From assembly GCA_965223115.1 (NCBI GenBank), contig OZ244982.1:1178001-1242000 (forward strand): a stretch of DNA of 64,000 nucleotides, written 5' to 3'. The notes under the pieces are model-generated. The model worked only from the letters and a program-made list of their open reading frames with translations. It did no database searches and had not been told where the DNA came from. A program made the position numbers and the translations under genes. Below, one piece after another: positions 36,643-46,789 of the stretch (position 1 is the first letter of the stretch; the number at the start of each line of letters is the position of its first letter). This stretch comes from CBDCUI01 sp965223115. GTDB lineage: Bacteria > Pseudomonadota > Gammaproteobacteria > UBA4575.

Positions 36643-37146
36643 ATGCAACAGTTAATTGTCATTGCGGGTATTGTTGGCTTACTTTTCTTTATACACTGGG
36701 CTCGCAAGCAGCCTAAGCAAAAACAGATTCAAGCAGTTTTAATTCTTGCCACGATTATCCTAATCGGCCTGACTCTTACAGGAAGACTACATTGGCTATT
36801 TGCTCTAATTGCCGGCGCTGTAGCTGCATTTCAGAAGTTATTTTCATTATATAGATATGCCCCTTTTTTGGAGAAAATATTTAATTTATATAATAACGCG
36901 GACAAAAATACTGGTAATAATCGGAACAACTCTTCTGCTAACTGGAAAGGAAATGTCGCGGATGATTCTGAGATGACTACCGAAAAAGCCTGTAGTATCT
37001 TGGGTATAAGCAAGAATGCGACACAAGAAGAGATTATTGAAGCTCATCGCAGATTGATACAAAAAATCCATCCTGACCGTGGTGGAAACGACTATTTAGC
37101 TTCACAGATAAACAAAGCGAAAGAATACCTATTAAATAACAAATAG
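36643..37146 (+). CDS. Membrane-anchored J-domain protein
   Basis: 167 residues from the ATG at 36643; a TTG one codon earlier is dispensable. Two or three hydrophobic segments (about 1-17, 28-46, 50-66) are followed by a J domain at the C-terminus (about 112-167) with the HPD motif in KIHPDRGGND. The layout, membrane helices then J domain, is like mitochondrial Tim14/Pam18. Such a protein stimulates a DnaK-type chaperone at the membrane. The next gene (NorD-like) starts 9 bases later. Confidence 0.88.
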   Translation: MQQLIVIAGIVGLLFFIHWARKQPKQKQIQAVLILATIILIGLTLTGRLHWLFALIAGAVAAFQKLFSLYRYAPFLEKIFNLYNNADKNTGNNRNNSSANWKGNVADDSEMTTEKACSILGISKNATQEEIIEAHRRLIQKIHPDRGGNDYLASQINKAKEYLLNNK

Positions 37147-37155
37147 CAATTAATT

Positions 37156-39402
37156 ATGTTTTGGAAAAAACAGTGGAAAAAACGCTTTTCAAGCAAAGGA
37201 GAAGAGAAATTTGAAATCCCTGCCTATAGCAAGGAAGGTGGGCGTATTAAATCCCTTGAACGTCAAGGCGGACTTACTACAAGTGCTTCATATGGAGGTA
37301 TGGGTGAACGTGAACTTCAAATACGTATGGAGTTACTTGTTGATCAAATGCTGTCTACACAACACAGCGTATTTGAACCTGCAAAACAATTAGTAGGGTT
37401 TGCCAAAGTAGATCAAGACCGATTTTTAAATTCTGTAGAAAAACTTAGTCACACAAGTGTAGAACTTGCTTTCTATTTTTGTCAGTTCGCACCTCCTAGC
37501 TTGCAATTAGTCGATGAAGAAAACTGGGATAATTGGGTCGCTAAATTGTTAGTCGACTATAATAAAAAAGGCTTGGACAGTGCAATTGACACAATGAAAA
37601 AGGTTGATGAATACGTTCAATCATTATCTCATGCACCTGCTAGTGTTACCTTTGAAGAAGTATCTCGAATCCTAGAAAGTTTTGTTATGGGCTTGAATGG
37701 AAGAAAACTTAATATAGAGAACAATGAAGTCATTTATTCAGATACTGAAACAATACGCCTTCCTGAAATATCAACAGAATTTACAAAACGTGAAGATAAT
37801 TTTGCCTTATATAAAGCTATGGCTGTGCATCAGTGGGCACAAACTTGGTTTGGCACTTGGCGTATGAACATAGATGCACTTGTAAAAACCTACAAAGACC
37901 CTGAACGCGCACTGGCATTATTTCACAAGCTAGAGACTATCCGACTCGATGCTTGTGTAGAAAGAGAATTGCCAGGTGTAGTTCGTGCTATGAAAAAGTT
38001 ATGCAAAAATACTGCAAACGAAAACCTTTCTAAAAACTGGCAACGCGCAATTAAAAAACTAAGTGAAAATGATAGTTCTGTTCAAGATACTATGTTTTTT
38101 CTGGAATCTGTTTATAAAGAAAAAATTTCGCCGCAAGAAAAAATATATCAAGGCACTTTAAAGCCACGCGAAACCTGGAAAACTATTCAAGAAAGACTAG
38201 TAGTAGAAAAAGAAAGTTTAAAAGACAAATTAACTGATTTTCAGCGTGAACTAAATAAAGCCAATAGTAAAAATAAAGACGACAAGGAAAATGAAGGTTT
38301 TTCAGTTGAAAAAATTAAAGATGAATCAAAGCCAGATGGTTTCAAGATTGAATTGCAATTTGACAATGATAGTGTTGAGCCGCCAGAAGAAATACAACAG
38401 CTACTAGAATCAATACTACAAGACTTAGGAGAAATTCCAGACGATTATTTAGTGACAACAAACTACGATGCTTACGATGATGTATCACAAAACGTAGATG
38501 CTGAAGAATCACAAATAATAGGTGTAGATGACGAAGACTACATTTACGATGAGTGGGACCATTCTCGACAAAAGTACCGGAAAGAGTGGTGCCATTTAAA
38601 AGAAATTCCTATACGGCCTGTATACGATAAGTTTATCAATAACACGCTACACAAACATCGAAATTTATTAAAACATTTACATCGAACATTCGAGGCATTA
38701 CGCGAAGACGATAAACGTATAAGAAGACAACCTTATGGTGATGATATTGATTTAGATGCAATTATAGAAGCATTCGCAGATACACAAATTGGACTTGAGG
38801 CCTCGCAAAATCTCTTTACTAAATCACGCAAAGTAGACCGCAATATTGCTGTTATGTTTATGATTGACATGAGTGGTTCGACGGCTGGCTGGGTCAATGA
38901 AATGGAACGCGAAGCCCTTGTTTTGCTTTGTGAATCCTTGGAAACACTAGGAGATCGCTATGCCATATACGGGTTCTCAGGTGTTACACATGAACGCTGT
39001 GAACTTTATAAAATAAAAGAATTTGAAGAACTATATAGCGAAGAAGTAAAAGCGCGAATTAGCGGAATTAAACCACAGGATTATACGCGAATGGGTGTTG
39101 CAATAAGACATCTTACAAAGTTGTTATACCAAGTAGAGGCACGTACTAAATTATTAATAACGCTTTCTGATGGTAGGCCGGATGACCAAGATGGATATCG
39201 TGGTCCATACGGTATTGAAGACACACGTCGCGCACTAATTGAGGCCAAGTATTTAGGTATACATCCATTCTGCATTACGATCGACAAAGAAGCCATGGAC
39301 TACTTGCAACATATGTATGGTGCTGTCAACTTTGCAGTCATTGATCAAGTCGATAAACTCCCATATAGAGTATCCGACATCTATCGACGCATTACAGTAT
39401 AA
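37156..39402 (+). CDS. NorD/CbbO-type von Willebrand factor A protein
   Basis: 748 residues. A large helical N-terminal half (about 50-350) is followed by an acidic region (about 375-470) and a C-terminal VWA domain (about 560-748), with the MIDAS motif DMSGST near 573-578 and the later TLSDGRPDDQDGYRGPYG plus HPFCITID segments typical of NorD. NorD/CbbO works with a MoxR-type AAA ATPase (NorQ/CbbQ) to load metals or activate enzymes. No such ATPase or nitric oxide reductase gene is in the window. The J-domain gene just upstream suggests a chaperone-assisted activation system. Confidence 0.88.
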   Translation: MFWKKQWKKRFSSKGEEKFEIPAYSKEGGRIKSLERQGGLTTSASYGGMGERELQIRMELLVDQMLSTQHSVFEPAKQLVGFAKVDQDRFLNSVEKLSHTSVELAFYFCQFAPPSLQLVDEENWDNWVAKLLVDYNKKGLDSAIDTMKKVDEYVQSLSHAPASVTFEEVSRILESFVMGLNGRKLNIENNEVIYSDTETIRLPEISTEFTKREDNFALYKAMAVHQWAQTWFGTWRMNIDALVKTYKDPERALALFHKLETIRLDACVERELPGVVRAMKKLCKNTANENLSKNWQRAIKKLSENDSSVQDTMFFLESVYKEKISPQEKIYQGTLKPRETWKTIQERLVVEKESLKDKLTDFQRELNKANSKNKDDKENEGFSVEKIKDESKPDGFKIELQFDNDSVEPPEEIQQLLESILQDLGEIPDDYLVTTNYDAYDDVSQNVDAEESQIIGVDDEDYIYDEWDHSRQKYRKEWCHLKEIPIRPVYDKFINNTLHKHRNLLKHLHRTFEALREDDKRIRRQPYGDDIDLDAIIEAFADTQIGLEASQNLFTKSRKVDRNIAVMFMIDMSGSTAGWVNEMEREALVLLCESLETLGDRYAIYGFSGVTHERCELYKIKEFEELYSEEVKARISGIKPQDYTRMGVAIRHLTKLLYQVEARTKLLITLSDGRPDDQDGYRGPYGIEDTRRALIEAKYLGIHPFCITIDKEAMDYLQHMYGAVNFAVIDQVDKLPYRVSDIYRRITV

Positions 39403-39435
39403 ATATCTCTAGAAAAAACACGAACAAACAATCAC

Positions 39436-40593
39436 ATGATTAGTCAGCGCTTGGAAGCGGTTCAAAGTCCTATTATTCCTTTAATTGGAAAATTATCGAA
39501 AAAACACCCTGGAACCATTTCTTTTGGACAAGGCGTTGCCTTTTATAACCCTCCTTCAGAAGCTTTCCGTAAAGTTCAACAAATGTTGGCAGACCCTTCT
39601 ATTAACCGTTATGGCCCTGTTGAAGGAATAGCAGAATTACAGCAAGCATTAACCAGTAAATTAAAGAATCAAAATAACATCGAAATCACAGATGAAAATA
39701 TGATTGTAGTGACAGCAGGTTCAAATATGGCTTTCAATACAGTCATCCTCGCTATTACAGACCCAGGTGACGAAGTTATTTTACCTATCCCCTATTATTT
39801 TAATCATGAAATGTCATTAACTATGGAAAAATGCAAACCTGTATTTGTTCCTACTGATGACAACTTTCACTTGGACCTTAATAAAATTGAAGCTGCTATT
39901 TCTAAAAAAACTAAAGCTATTGTTACAATCAGCCCCAATAATCCTACTGGCGCTGTATATCCAAAAAATGAATTAATTGAAGTCAATGATTTATGTAAAA
40001 AACATGACCTTTATCATATTAGCGACGAAGCTTATGAAGATTTTTATTATGGGAAACATCAACATCACTCAGTGGCTTCAGATGTCTCTAGAATTGAACA
40101 TACCTTATCCTTATTCTCGTTCTCTAAGGGTTATGGTTTTGCCGGCTGGCGTATCGGTTACATGATCATTCCTAAACACTTGCTAAGTGCGGTAAAAAAA
40201 ATTCAAGACACAATATTGATTTCACCACCGATAATTTCCCAGCATGCTGCAATTGGTGCGCTTGAAGCTGGTGAAAGCTTTATACAATCAAAACGTAATA
40301 TAATGTCAACTAAAAGGAGTCATGTATTAAATACATTACAAGAACTCAGCTGTTTAAATACTATACCTCTATCAGAAGGCGCATTTTATACATTGTTGAA
40401 TGTTGATACTGATCAGAATGATATGCAATTAGTACAAGCACTCATCAAAAAATACGGTATTGCAACTATTCCTGGTTCTGCATTTGGTATCCAAAATGGC
40501 TGTTATTTAAGATTATCTTATGGCGCTTTAACAGATAGTGATATCGACACAGGTTTACAACGACTTAAAAACGGATTAGCCGAATTGTTATAA
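39436..40593 (+). CDS. Class I/II pyridoxal-phosphate aminotransferase
   Basis: 385 residues. Fold type I markers: ITDPGDEVILPIPYY, TISPNNPTGAVYP (about 155-168), ISDEAYEDF and the PLP lysine in FSKGYGFAGWRIGY (Lys about 235). The C-terminal RLSYGAL carries the arginine that binds the substrate carboxylate. It is likely an aspartate- or aromatic-type aminotransferase; exact specificity is not readable. It follows NorD by 33 bases and may be co-transcribed with it without a functional link. Confidence 0.93.
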   Translation: MISQRLEAVQSPIIPLIGKLSKKHPGTISFGQGVAFYNPPSEAFRKVQQMLADPSINRYGPVEGIAELQQALTSKLKNQNNIEITDENMIVVTAGSNMAFNTVILAITDPGDEVILPIPYYFNHEMSLTMEKCKPVFVPTDDNFHLDLNKIEAAISKKTKAIVTISPNNPTGAVYPKNELIEVNDLCKKHDLYHISDEAYEDFYYGKHQHHSVASDVSRIEHTLSLFSFSKGYGFAGWRIGYMIIPKHLLSAVKKIQDTILISPPIISQHAAIGALEAGESFIQSKRNIMSTKRSHVLNTLQELSCLNTIPLSEGAFYTLLNVDTDQNDMQLVQALIKKYGIATIPGSAFGIQNGCYLRLSYGALTDSDIDTGLQRLKNGLAELL

Positions 40594-40603
40594 TTTGGTA
40601 CAT

Positions 40604-40981
40604 TTAATTTGGTATTAATGAAGAATGATGTTCTATTATTTGAAAGTTTTCAGAATAATTTTTTTGTATAACAAACGTATATCTGGCAACAAGCTTTACT
40701 AATTCATTCTCATCTAAATAAGAAAAATTATATATACCAGAGCATAAATAAATATCTGAAAATTCCCTTTTTATACAAGATATAAAACTTAACTTTAAGT
40801 CTTTCCTTAAAAAAAGTTCACGAAAATATTCTTTAATCAACTCTGGCGTATCAAGAACTATTTTCGAGAATGTTCCCCACAAAATTGCGTCATGTGCGTA
40901 CAATTTAGTTATTGTTGACAAATCAGCATTGTTTATAGATTGTCCCCATTGATCTAATAATTTATCTGCATCCATATACAT
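40604..40981 (-). CDS. SnoaL/NTF2-like protein (CaMKII-association domain type)
   Basis: 125 residues. A single NTF2-like fold with LLDQWGQSINNADLSTITKLYAHDAILWGTFS at the start and the ending IIEHHSSLIPN that is usual in the calcium/calmodulin kinase-association or SgcJ/EcaC branch. Members are often annotated as polyketide cyclase-like, but most have no known activity. It is a single gene, convergent with the aminotransferase. Confidence 0.82.
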   Translation of the reverse strand: MYMDADKLLDQWGQSINNADLSTITKLYAHDAILWGTFSKIVLDTPELIKEYFRELFLRKDLKLSFISCIKREFSDIYLCSGIYNFSYLDENELVKLVARYTFVIQKNYSENFQIIEHHSSLIPN

Positions 40982-41245
40982 CTTTCAAATGGACATATGC
41001 TTATTTGAATACCAGCATCTAATATTATCAATTCATTTTATAAATATATATATTCACAGATAATTTAGATAAATTACAAATATAATGGCAGTAGAAATTT
41101 TCTCAATTATTTAAAACCAAATATTTGCTTTATAGTACCCAAGCATTTAAGCCATACTTTGAGTATAGTAAATGCCTTTTCTCGTGATTAAAAATTAATC
41201 TACTGAGTAATTACCTATATATACATCCCAAGCGGATCATCTTTC

Positions 41246-42886
41246 ATGAAAAATTCAATATCTACTCAAAACCTGCGTGGTGATATCTATGGTGGATTAA
41301 CTGCAGCTATTGTTGCTTTACCGCTCGCATTAGCATTTGGTGTTTCTTCAGGGGCTGGCCCTATAGCCGGGCTATATGGTGCAATTTTTGTGGGCTTTTT
41401 CGCAGCGCTATTTGGTGGGACACCATCTCAAATTTCTGGTCCAACTGGCCCGATGACAGTAGTGATGGCAGCGACATTCACACAATACACAGCCTATGAC
41501 CCTGTTACAGGTCCTGCCCTTGCCTTCACGGTGGTTATGTTAGGAGGAATATTTCAAATTCTGTTCGGTGTATTAAAACTTGGCAAATATATTTCTTTAG
41601 TACCTTTTCCTGTCGTTTCCGGTTTCATGAGTGGAATTGGAGTTATTATCATTATATTGCAAATCCCAGCGTTCTTTGGCTACCCGCCTCCCCCTGGCGG
41701 AATTATTCCTGCTTTAAAAGCTTTACCAACATTTATTCAAAACCCTATTACACAAGCACTGCTATTAGGTGGGCTATCGTTAGTAATTGTTTCATTTCTT
41801 CCAACGAAAATTAACCGAATCATTCCATCACCGTTGTTAGCACTTATACTTTGTACATTAATATTTTTATTTTTATTACCAGACAAGCATGCGACAACAT
41901 TAGGAGACATTCCTACAGGATTCCCTGCTCCTCAACTACCAACATTTGATGTCTCTCTTATGATAGACATGATTAAATCAGCACTAGTCCTGGCAGTGCT
42001 AGGCTCAATAGATTCCCTATTAACCTCTTTAGTGGCAGATAATTTAACTCGCACTCATCATCATTCTGATAAAGAACTTATTGGACAAGGAATAGGAAAT
42101 ACAGTTGCTGGCATCTTCGGAGGTTTGCCTGGTGCAGGGGCTACTATGCGTACAGTCGTTAATATTCGTGCTGGTGGACAAACTCAAATATCGGGAATAC
42201 TGCATGCTTTGATTCTCCTTGCTATAGTCCTAGGTGCAGGCACATTCGCTGAAAGCATTCCTCACGCCGTATTAGCAGGAATACTTTTTAAAGTAGGGAT
42301 CGATATTATCGATTGGGACTTCTTAAAACACCTCAAATACGTGCCACGTACATCGGCATTTTTAATGTTCATCGTATTTTTTATCACTGTTTTTGTAGAT
42401 TTGATATCTGCTGTTGCAGTAGGTGTTGTATCTGCAAGCTTAATACTTGTAAACCGCATGTCTGATTTGCAGTCAAGAAGTATAAAAATACTGACTGAAC
42501 CTGAAGATGAATCACCATTAACAGATAAAGAATCAGAAATTTTACGGCAAGCAGATGGACGTATATTACTTTACCACTTGAGTGGCCCTTTGAGCTTTGG
42601 TGCTGCTAAAGGGATGGTTAGGCGTCTGGCAAACTATGATGAATATGACGTGTTGATATTAGATTTTACTGCGGTTCCTCTTGTTGACTACACTACGTCA
42701 AAATCTATTCACGATATGATTAGTGACGCCATGAGTACTGACCGAAGAGTTTACTTAGTTGGCATGACAGGCCAAGTAGTAAATCTATTGGAAAGGCTTG
42801 GTGTTTTAAAAACAATACCACAGGAACATCAAATTAGTTCGCGTCTTAAAGCTTTACAAAATGCAATTAATCACATAAAAAAGTAG
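41246..42886 (+). CDS. SulP (SLC26)-family inorganic anion transporter with STAS domain
   Basis: 546 residues. A 14-helix SulP domain is followed by a STAS domain (about 435-545). Markers: GDIYGGLTAAIVALPLALAFGV at the start, GGTPSQISGPTGPM (about 55-69) and the STAS pattern ILDFTAVPLVDYTTSKSIHDM. SulP members transport sulfate, bicarbonate or dicarboxylates; no carbonic anhydrase gene is nearby to favour bicarbonate. The last 15 residues follow the STAS fold normally. Confidence 0.95.
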   Translation: MKNSISTQNLRGDIYGGLTAAIVALPLALAFGVSSGAGPIAGLYGAIFVGFFAALFGGTPSQISGPTGPMTVVMAATFTQYTAYDPVTGPALAFTVVMLGGIFQILFGVLKLGKYISLVPFPVVSGFMSGIGVIIIILQIPAFFGYPPPPGGIIPALKALPTFIQNPITQALLLGGLSLVIVSFLPTKINRIIPSPLLALILCTLIFLFLLPDKHATTLGDIPTGFPAPQLPTFDVSLMIDMIKSALVLAVLGSIDSLLTSLVADNLTRTHHHSDKELIGQGIGNTVAGIFGGLPGAGATMRTVVNIRAGGQTQISGILHALILLAIVLGAGTFAESIPHAVLAGILFKVGIDIIDWDFLKHLKYVPRTSAFLMFIVFFITVFVDLISAVAVGVVSASLILVNRMSDLQSRSIKILTEPEDESPLTDKESEILRQADGRILLYHLSGPLSFGAAKGMVRRLANYDEYDVLILDFTAVPLVDYTTSKSIHDMISDAMSTDRRVYLVGMTGQVVNLLERLGVLKTIPQEHQISSRLKALQNAINHIKK

Positions 42887-42911
42887 CATAAAATACAAGC
42901 TGGTTTTAATT

Positions 42912-44399
42912 CTATCTACCTTTAAATATAGACCCCATAATACCTCTAATAATTGATTGCCCAAGGCGAGATGTAATCACTTTTGTTGCACTTTTTACTA
43001 CAGTTTGAGTGGTAGATTCTCTGCGAGTTCGTCTTTTGCTCGATGTTTTTCTTTTTTTAATTCTTTTGGCTTTATATTTTCTTTCTTTTTCTATCTCTTC
43101 AACTTCTGCCGCTGCTTTTTCGGCGCGAGCTTTGAGATTTTCGGATGCACTCACACGATCGATTCTCTTATCGTATACGCCTTTGATTGGGCTATTAGCA
43201 AATATGGCTTTACGTTCTACAGTTTTTGCAGGCCCCATTCTAGACTCAGGTGGACGTATTTTTGTTTGCTGAACAATTGTTGGCACACCTTTTGGATCTA
43301 AAACAGAAACCAAAGCTTCTCCCACACCTAATTCAGTAATTACAGTTTCTGTGTCTAAATCTGGATTTTCCCTAAAAGTTGTAGCAGCAGCCTTAACAGC
43401 TTTTTTATCTCTTACTGTATATGCGCGCAATGCATGCTGAACTCTATTTCCCAATTGACCTAATACTTCATCCGGAACATCAATAGGATTCTGTGTAACA
43501 AAATACACTCCCACTCCTTTTGAACGAATAAGCCGTACGACTTGCACAACTTTTTGTATAAGTGCCTTAGGAGCACCCTTAAAAAGCAAATGCGCTTCAT
43601 CAAAAAAAAATACAAGCTTGGGTTTATCGGGATCTCCAACTTCAGGAAGTTCTTCGAACAATTCTGATAACAACCACAGCAAAAATGTCGAGTAAAGGCG
43701 TGGGTTTTGCATCAACTTATCTGCTGCAAGCAAATTAATATAACCCATTCCCTCTTCAGTGGTTCTCATTAGGTCTTTCAGCTCCAGTGCCGGTTCACCA
43801 AAGAAATTTTTTGCGCCTTGCTGCTCTAACACCAAAAGCCTGCGTTGAATCGCACCTATAGACTGCTTACTAACATTGCCGTACTCAATTGTTAAATCAG
43901 ACGAATGTTTGCCGACATAATTCAGCATTGCCCTTAAATCTTTAAAATCAAGTAATAGTAAGCCTTCATCATCTGCTAGCTTAAACGTGATATTGAGCAC
44001 ACCTTCTTGCGTGTCATTTAATTCAAGCATACGCGCTAGAAGCAATGGCCCCATCTCAGATACCGTAGTTCGTACTGGGTGGCCCTGCTTACCAAAAATG
44101 TCCCAAAATACAGTGGGAAATCCACGTGGTGTATAATTTTCCACACCTGTTTTGATCGCACGTTCTACAAGCTTTGGCTTTGCATCAATAGCTTGGCTGA
44201 TACCACTTAAATCTCCTTTAATATCTGCCGCAAACACTGGAACGCCGGCTTGAGAGAAACCCTCTGCTAGAATTTGCAATGTCACGGTTTTACCTGTGCC
44301 TGTAGCACCAGCTATGAGGCCATGTCGATTTGCACGATTAAGAAAAAGTGTTTGTACGACCTCACTTTTCCCAACTAAAACTGTTTTATACTCAGCCAA
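42912..44399 (-). CDS. HerA-like ATPase, YjgR/DUF853 family
   Basis: 495 residues. The start is TTG at 44399, because the ORF N-terminus matches the family (ANRHGLIAGATGTGKT) and no ATG is nearby. Walker A is at 31-38, and Walker B is LVFFFDEAHLLF (about 243-254). GVYFVTQNPIDVPDEVLGQLGNRVQHALRAY is the YjgR family signature. The C-terminus is a basic region (KRIKKRKTSSKRRTRR) before a last helix; the tail is longer and more basic than I would expect. Role in DNA or membrane processes is unproven. Confidence 0.9.
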   Translation of the reverse strand: MAEYKTVLVGKSEVVQTLFLNRANRHGLIAGATGTGKTVTLQILAEGFSQAGVPVFAADIKGDLSGISQAIDAKPKLVERAIKTGVENYTPRGFPTVFWDIFGKQGHPVRTTVSEMGPLLLARMLELNDTQEGVLNITFKLADDEGLLLLDFKDLRAMLNYVGKHSSDLTIEYGNVSKQSIGAIQRRLLVLEQQGAKNFFGEPALELKDLMRTTEEGMGYINLLAADKLMQNPRLYSTFLLWLLSELFEELPEVGDPDKPKLVFFFDEAHLLFKGAPKALIQKVVQVVRLIRSKGVGVYFVTQNPIDVPDEVLGQLGNRVQHALRAYTVRDKKAVKAAATTFRENPDLDTETVITELGVGEALVSVLDPKGVPTIVQQTKIRPPESRMGPAKTVERKAIFANSPIKGVYDKRIDRVSASENLKARAEKAAAEVEEIEKERKYKAKRIKKRKTSSKRRTRRESTTQTVVKSATKVITSRLGQSIIRGIMGSIFKGR

Positions 44400-44695
44400 T
44401 GGATTCTACATTAGTTTGATAGTTGTATTTTTTGGATAAATCCTGCGTTTCAGCAAGCCTTGTATCACCCTATTTAGGCACTTAAGGTAGCTTTTTTACT
44501 TAGAGAGCATAACAAGTAAAATATAGTCCTTACAATCAATTGTTTACCTATATATACTCGTTTTTTTAATATTTTACGCAAATTAGAAACTAGCTCTCAA
44601 GAATTTAAACCAATTCGCTATATACTTAAAATGTATAAATTTCAACTATTGGGCTCAATGACAAAAAACAATGATGATGCTATATGGATATCTAA

Positions 44696-46786
44696 ATGTC
44701 ATTAATTAAACTTTTCAAGCTGTCAATACAAAAACTTGCCATATTCATTACTACTACTGTGTTAGTTGTGGTGATTCCTCAACTACTGGCAAGTACTAAT
44801 GCGAGTTTAGCACCTTTAAAGGAACATAGCCGTACAACAAAACTGATTACACATTTCTTAGATAAATATCACTATAAAGACTTCACATTAAATAATAATT
44901 TATCAAACAAAATTCTTAATGCGTATATTGATGCGCTTGATCCTAATAGAAGCTATTTTTACCAAAAAGATATAGATAGCTTTCAAATATTTAGATTTAA
45001 ATTTGACGAAGCCTTAAGTGATTCTGAATTAAGTGCACCTTTCATTATGTTTCGATTATACCAAGCACGAGTCGATGAACGTATTCTTTATGCATTGGAT
45101 TTACTCAATAAAAAATTTGATTTTACAATTGAAGAAGAATTAATTATTGATCGCTCGGATTTAAACTGGGCTAAAAATAGAAAAGAGCTTGATGAGATCT
45201 GGAGAAAACGTATAAAAAATGACTTACTTTCATTAAGGCTTGCCAATAAAGATTCAAGCGAAACAAAAGAAACGTTAGAAAAACGCTACAAAGGCATTGC
45301 CAAAAGAAGCCAGCAAGTAGATGCCGAAGATGTCTATCAGCTATTTATAAATGCATTTGCCAGTACACTTGAACCGCACACAAACTACTTGTCTCCAAGA
45401 ACATTTGAAAATTTTGAAATAAGAATGAGCCTTTCACTGGAAGGCATCGGTGCTTTATTACGTACAGATGGCGACTACACTCTGGTAGAAAGAATTATTC
45501 CTGGAGGCCCTGCAGATTTAAGCGATTTATTGCACGCTAGTGATCGAATTATAGGCATCGCACAACAAAACGAAAAAGAATACAAAGATGTTGTCGGTTG
45601 GCGTCTAGAAGAAGTAGTTGAACTTATCCGCGGCGCAAAAGGTACAAAAGTAAAATTACAAATACTACCCGGTGATGAAGGACAAACAGCAAAAATTAAA
45701 GAAATTCAAATTACTCGCGACAAAATAAAATTAGAAGAGCAAGCAGCAAAAAGTGAGATTATAAATATCCAAAATGAAAAATATAAATTCAAAATTGGTG
45801 TAATTGATATACCAACATTTTATGTAGATTTTGCTGCATATCAACGTGGAGATAAAAATTACCGGAGCACGACCCGAGATGTAGATGAACTAATATCAAA
45901 ACTAATTTCTAAAAATATAGATGGATTGATATTGGATTTACGCGGCAATGGTGGCGGATCATTAACTGAAGCAACCCAGCTAACAGGCTTATTTATTGAT
46001 GATGGTCCAATTGTGCAAGTCCGTAATTCAGGAGGACATATAGAAGTACATCGAGACCTCAATTCAAATATCTCATACACAGGGCCATTAGTAGTATTAG
46101 TAGATCGCTTTAGTGCATCAGCTTCAGAAATTGTTGCTAGTGCAATACAAGACTATCAACGTGGCATTGTCGTAGGTGAAACTACATTTGGCAAAGGTAC
46201 AGTACAACAACTTGTTGATTTAAATAATTTTGATTCCAAGAATGAAGCAAGACTAGGGCAATTAAAGGCAACCATTGCACAGTACTTTAGAGTTAATGGG
46301 GGCAGCACACAGCACCGTGGTGTTGTACCAGATATAGACTTTCATACGATATTTTCTGGTGAAGAATACGGCGAACGTGCACTTAAAAATGCCTTGCCAT
46401 GGAGTTCTGTCTCTCCGGTTAGTCATCATTATGGCATGATCAATCATAAAGTAATTAAAAACACAGACGACTTACATAAATTACGTGTCAAGAATGACAA
46501 TAAATTTAATTCATTGATGAAATTATTAGCATTAGACTATGAATTACGAAATCAAGAAAAAGTTTCCTTATTGGAATCTGCAAGAAAGAAAGAATATGAA
46601 CGCTATGAATCCATTCGTTTAGAAAATCAAAACTTACTTAAAGATACTGGCAATAATTTAAACAAACTAGATGACGATGAAGAATACATTGATGTTTTAC
46701 TTGATGAGACTGCACATATTGCAGCAGATTTAGCTAATATCTTAAAATCAAAAAGCTCTAATGCATTTGTTGGTCGTACATATTAA
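44696..46786 (+). CDS. prc: Carboxy-terminal processing protease Prc (Tsp)
   Basis: 696 residues, like E. coli Prc (about 680). Export segment about 15-33, N-terminal helical domain, PDZ domain (about 245-325), protease domain (about 365-560) and a C-terminal DUF3340-like region. The catalytic Ser475 (FSASASEIV), Asp486 and Lys500 (TFGKGTVQ) keep the spacing (11 and 25) of E. coli S430, D441 and K455. It degrades periplasmic proteins with non-polar C-termini, including peptidoglycan hydrolases. It is convergent with the TraB-family gene (3-base gap). Confidence 0.95.
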   Translation: MSLIKLFKLSIQKLAIFITTTVLVVVIPQLLASTNASLAPLKEHSRTTKLITHFLDKYHYKDFTLNNNLSNKILNAYIDALDPNRSYFYQKDIDSFQIFRFKFDEALSDSELSAPFIMFRLYQARVDERILYALDLLNKKFDFTIEEELIIDRSDLNWAKNRKELDEIWRKRIKNDLLSLRLANKDSSETKETLEKRYKGIAKRSQQVDAEDVYQLFINAFASTLEPHTNYLSPRTFENFEIRMSLSLEGIGALLRTDGDYTLVERIIPGGPADLSDLLHASDRIIGIAQQNEKEYKDVVGWRLEEVVELIRGAKGTKVKLQILPGDEGQTAKIKEIQITRDKIKLEEQAAKSEIINIQNEKYKFKIGVIDIPTFYVDFAAYQRGDKNYRSTTRDVDELISKLISKNIDGLILDLRGNGGGSLTEATQLTGLFIDDGPIVQVRNSGGHIEVHRDLNSNISYTGPLVVLVDRFSASASEIVASAIQDYQRGIVVGETTFGKGTVQQLVDLNNFDSKNEARLGQLKATIAQYFRVNGGSTQHRGVVPDIDFHTIFSGEEYGERALKNALPWSSVSPVSHHYGMINHKVIKNTDDLHKLRVKNDNKFNSLMKLLALDYELRNQEKVSLLESARKKEYERYESIRLENQNLLKDTGNNLNKLDDDEEYIDVLLDETAHIAADLANILKSKSSNAFVGRTY

Positions 46787-46789
46787 AAA

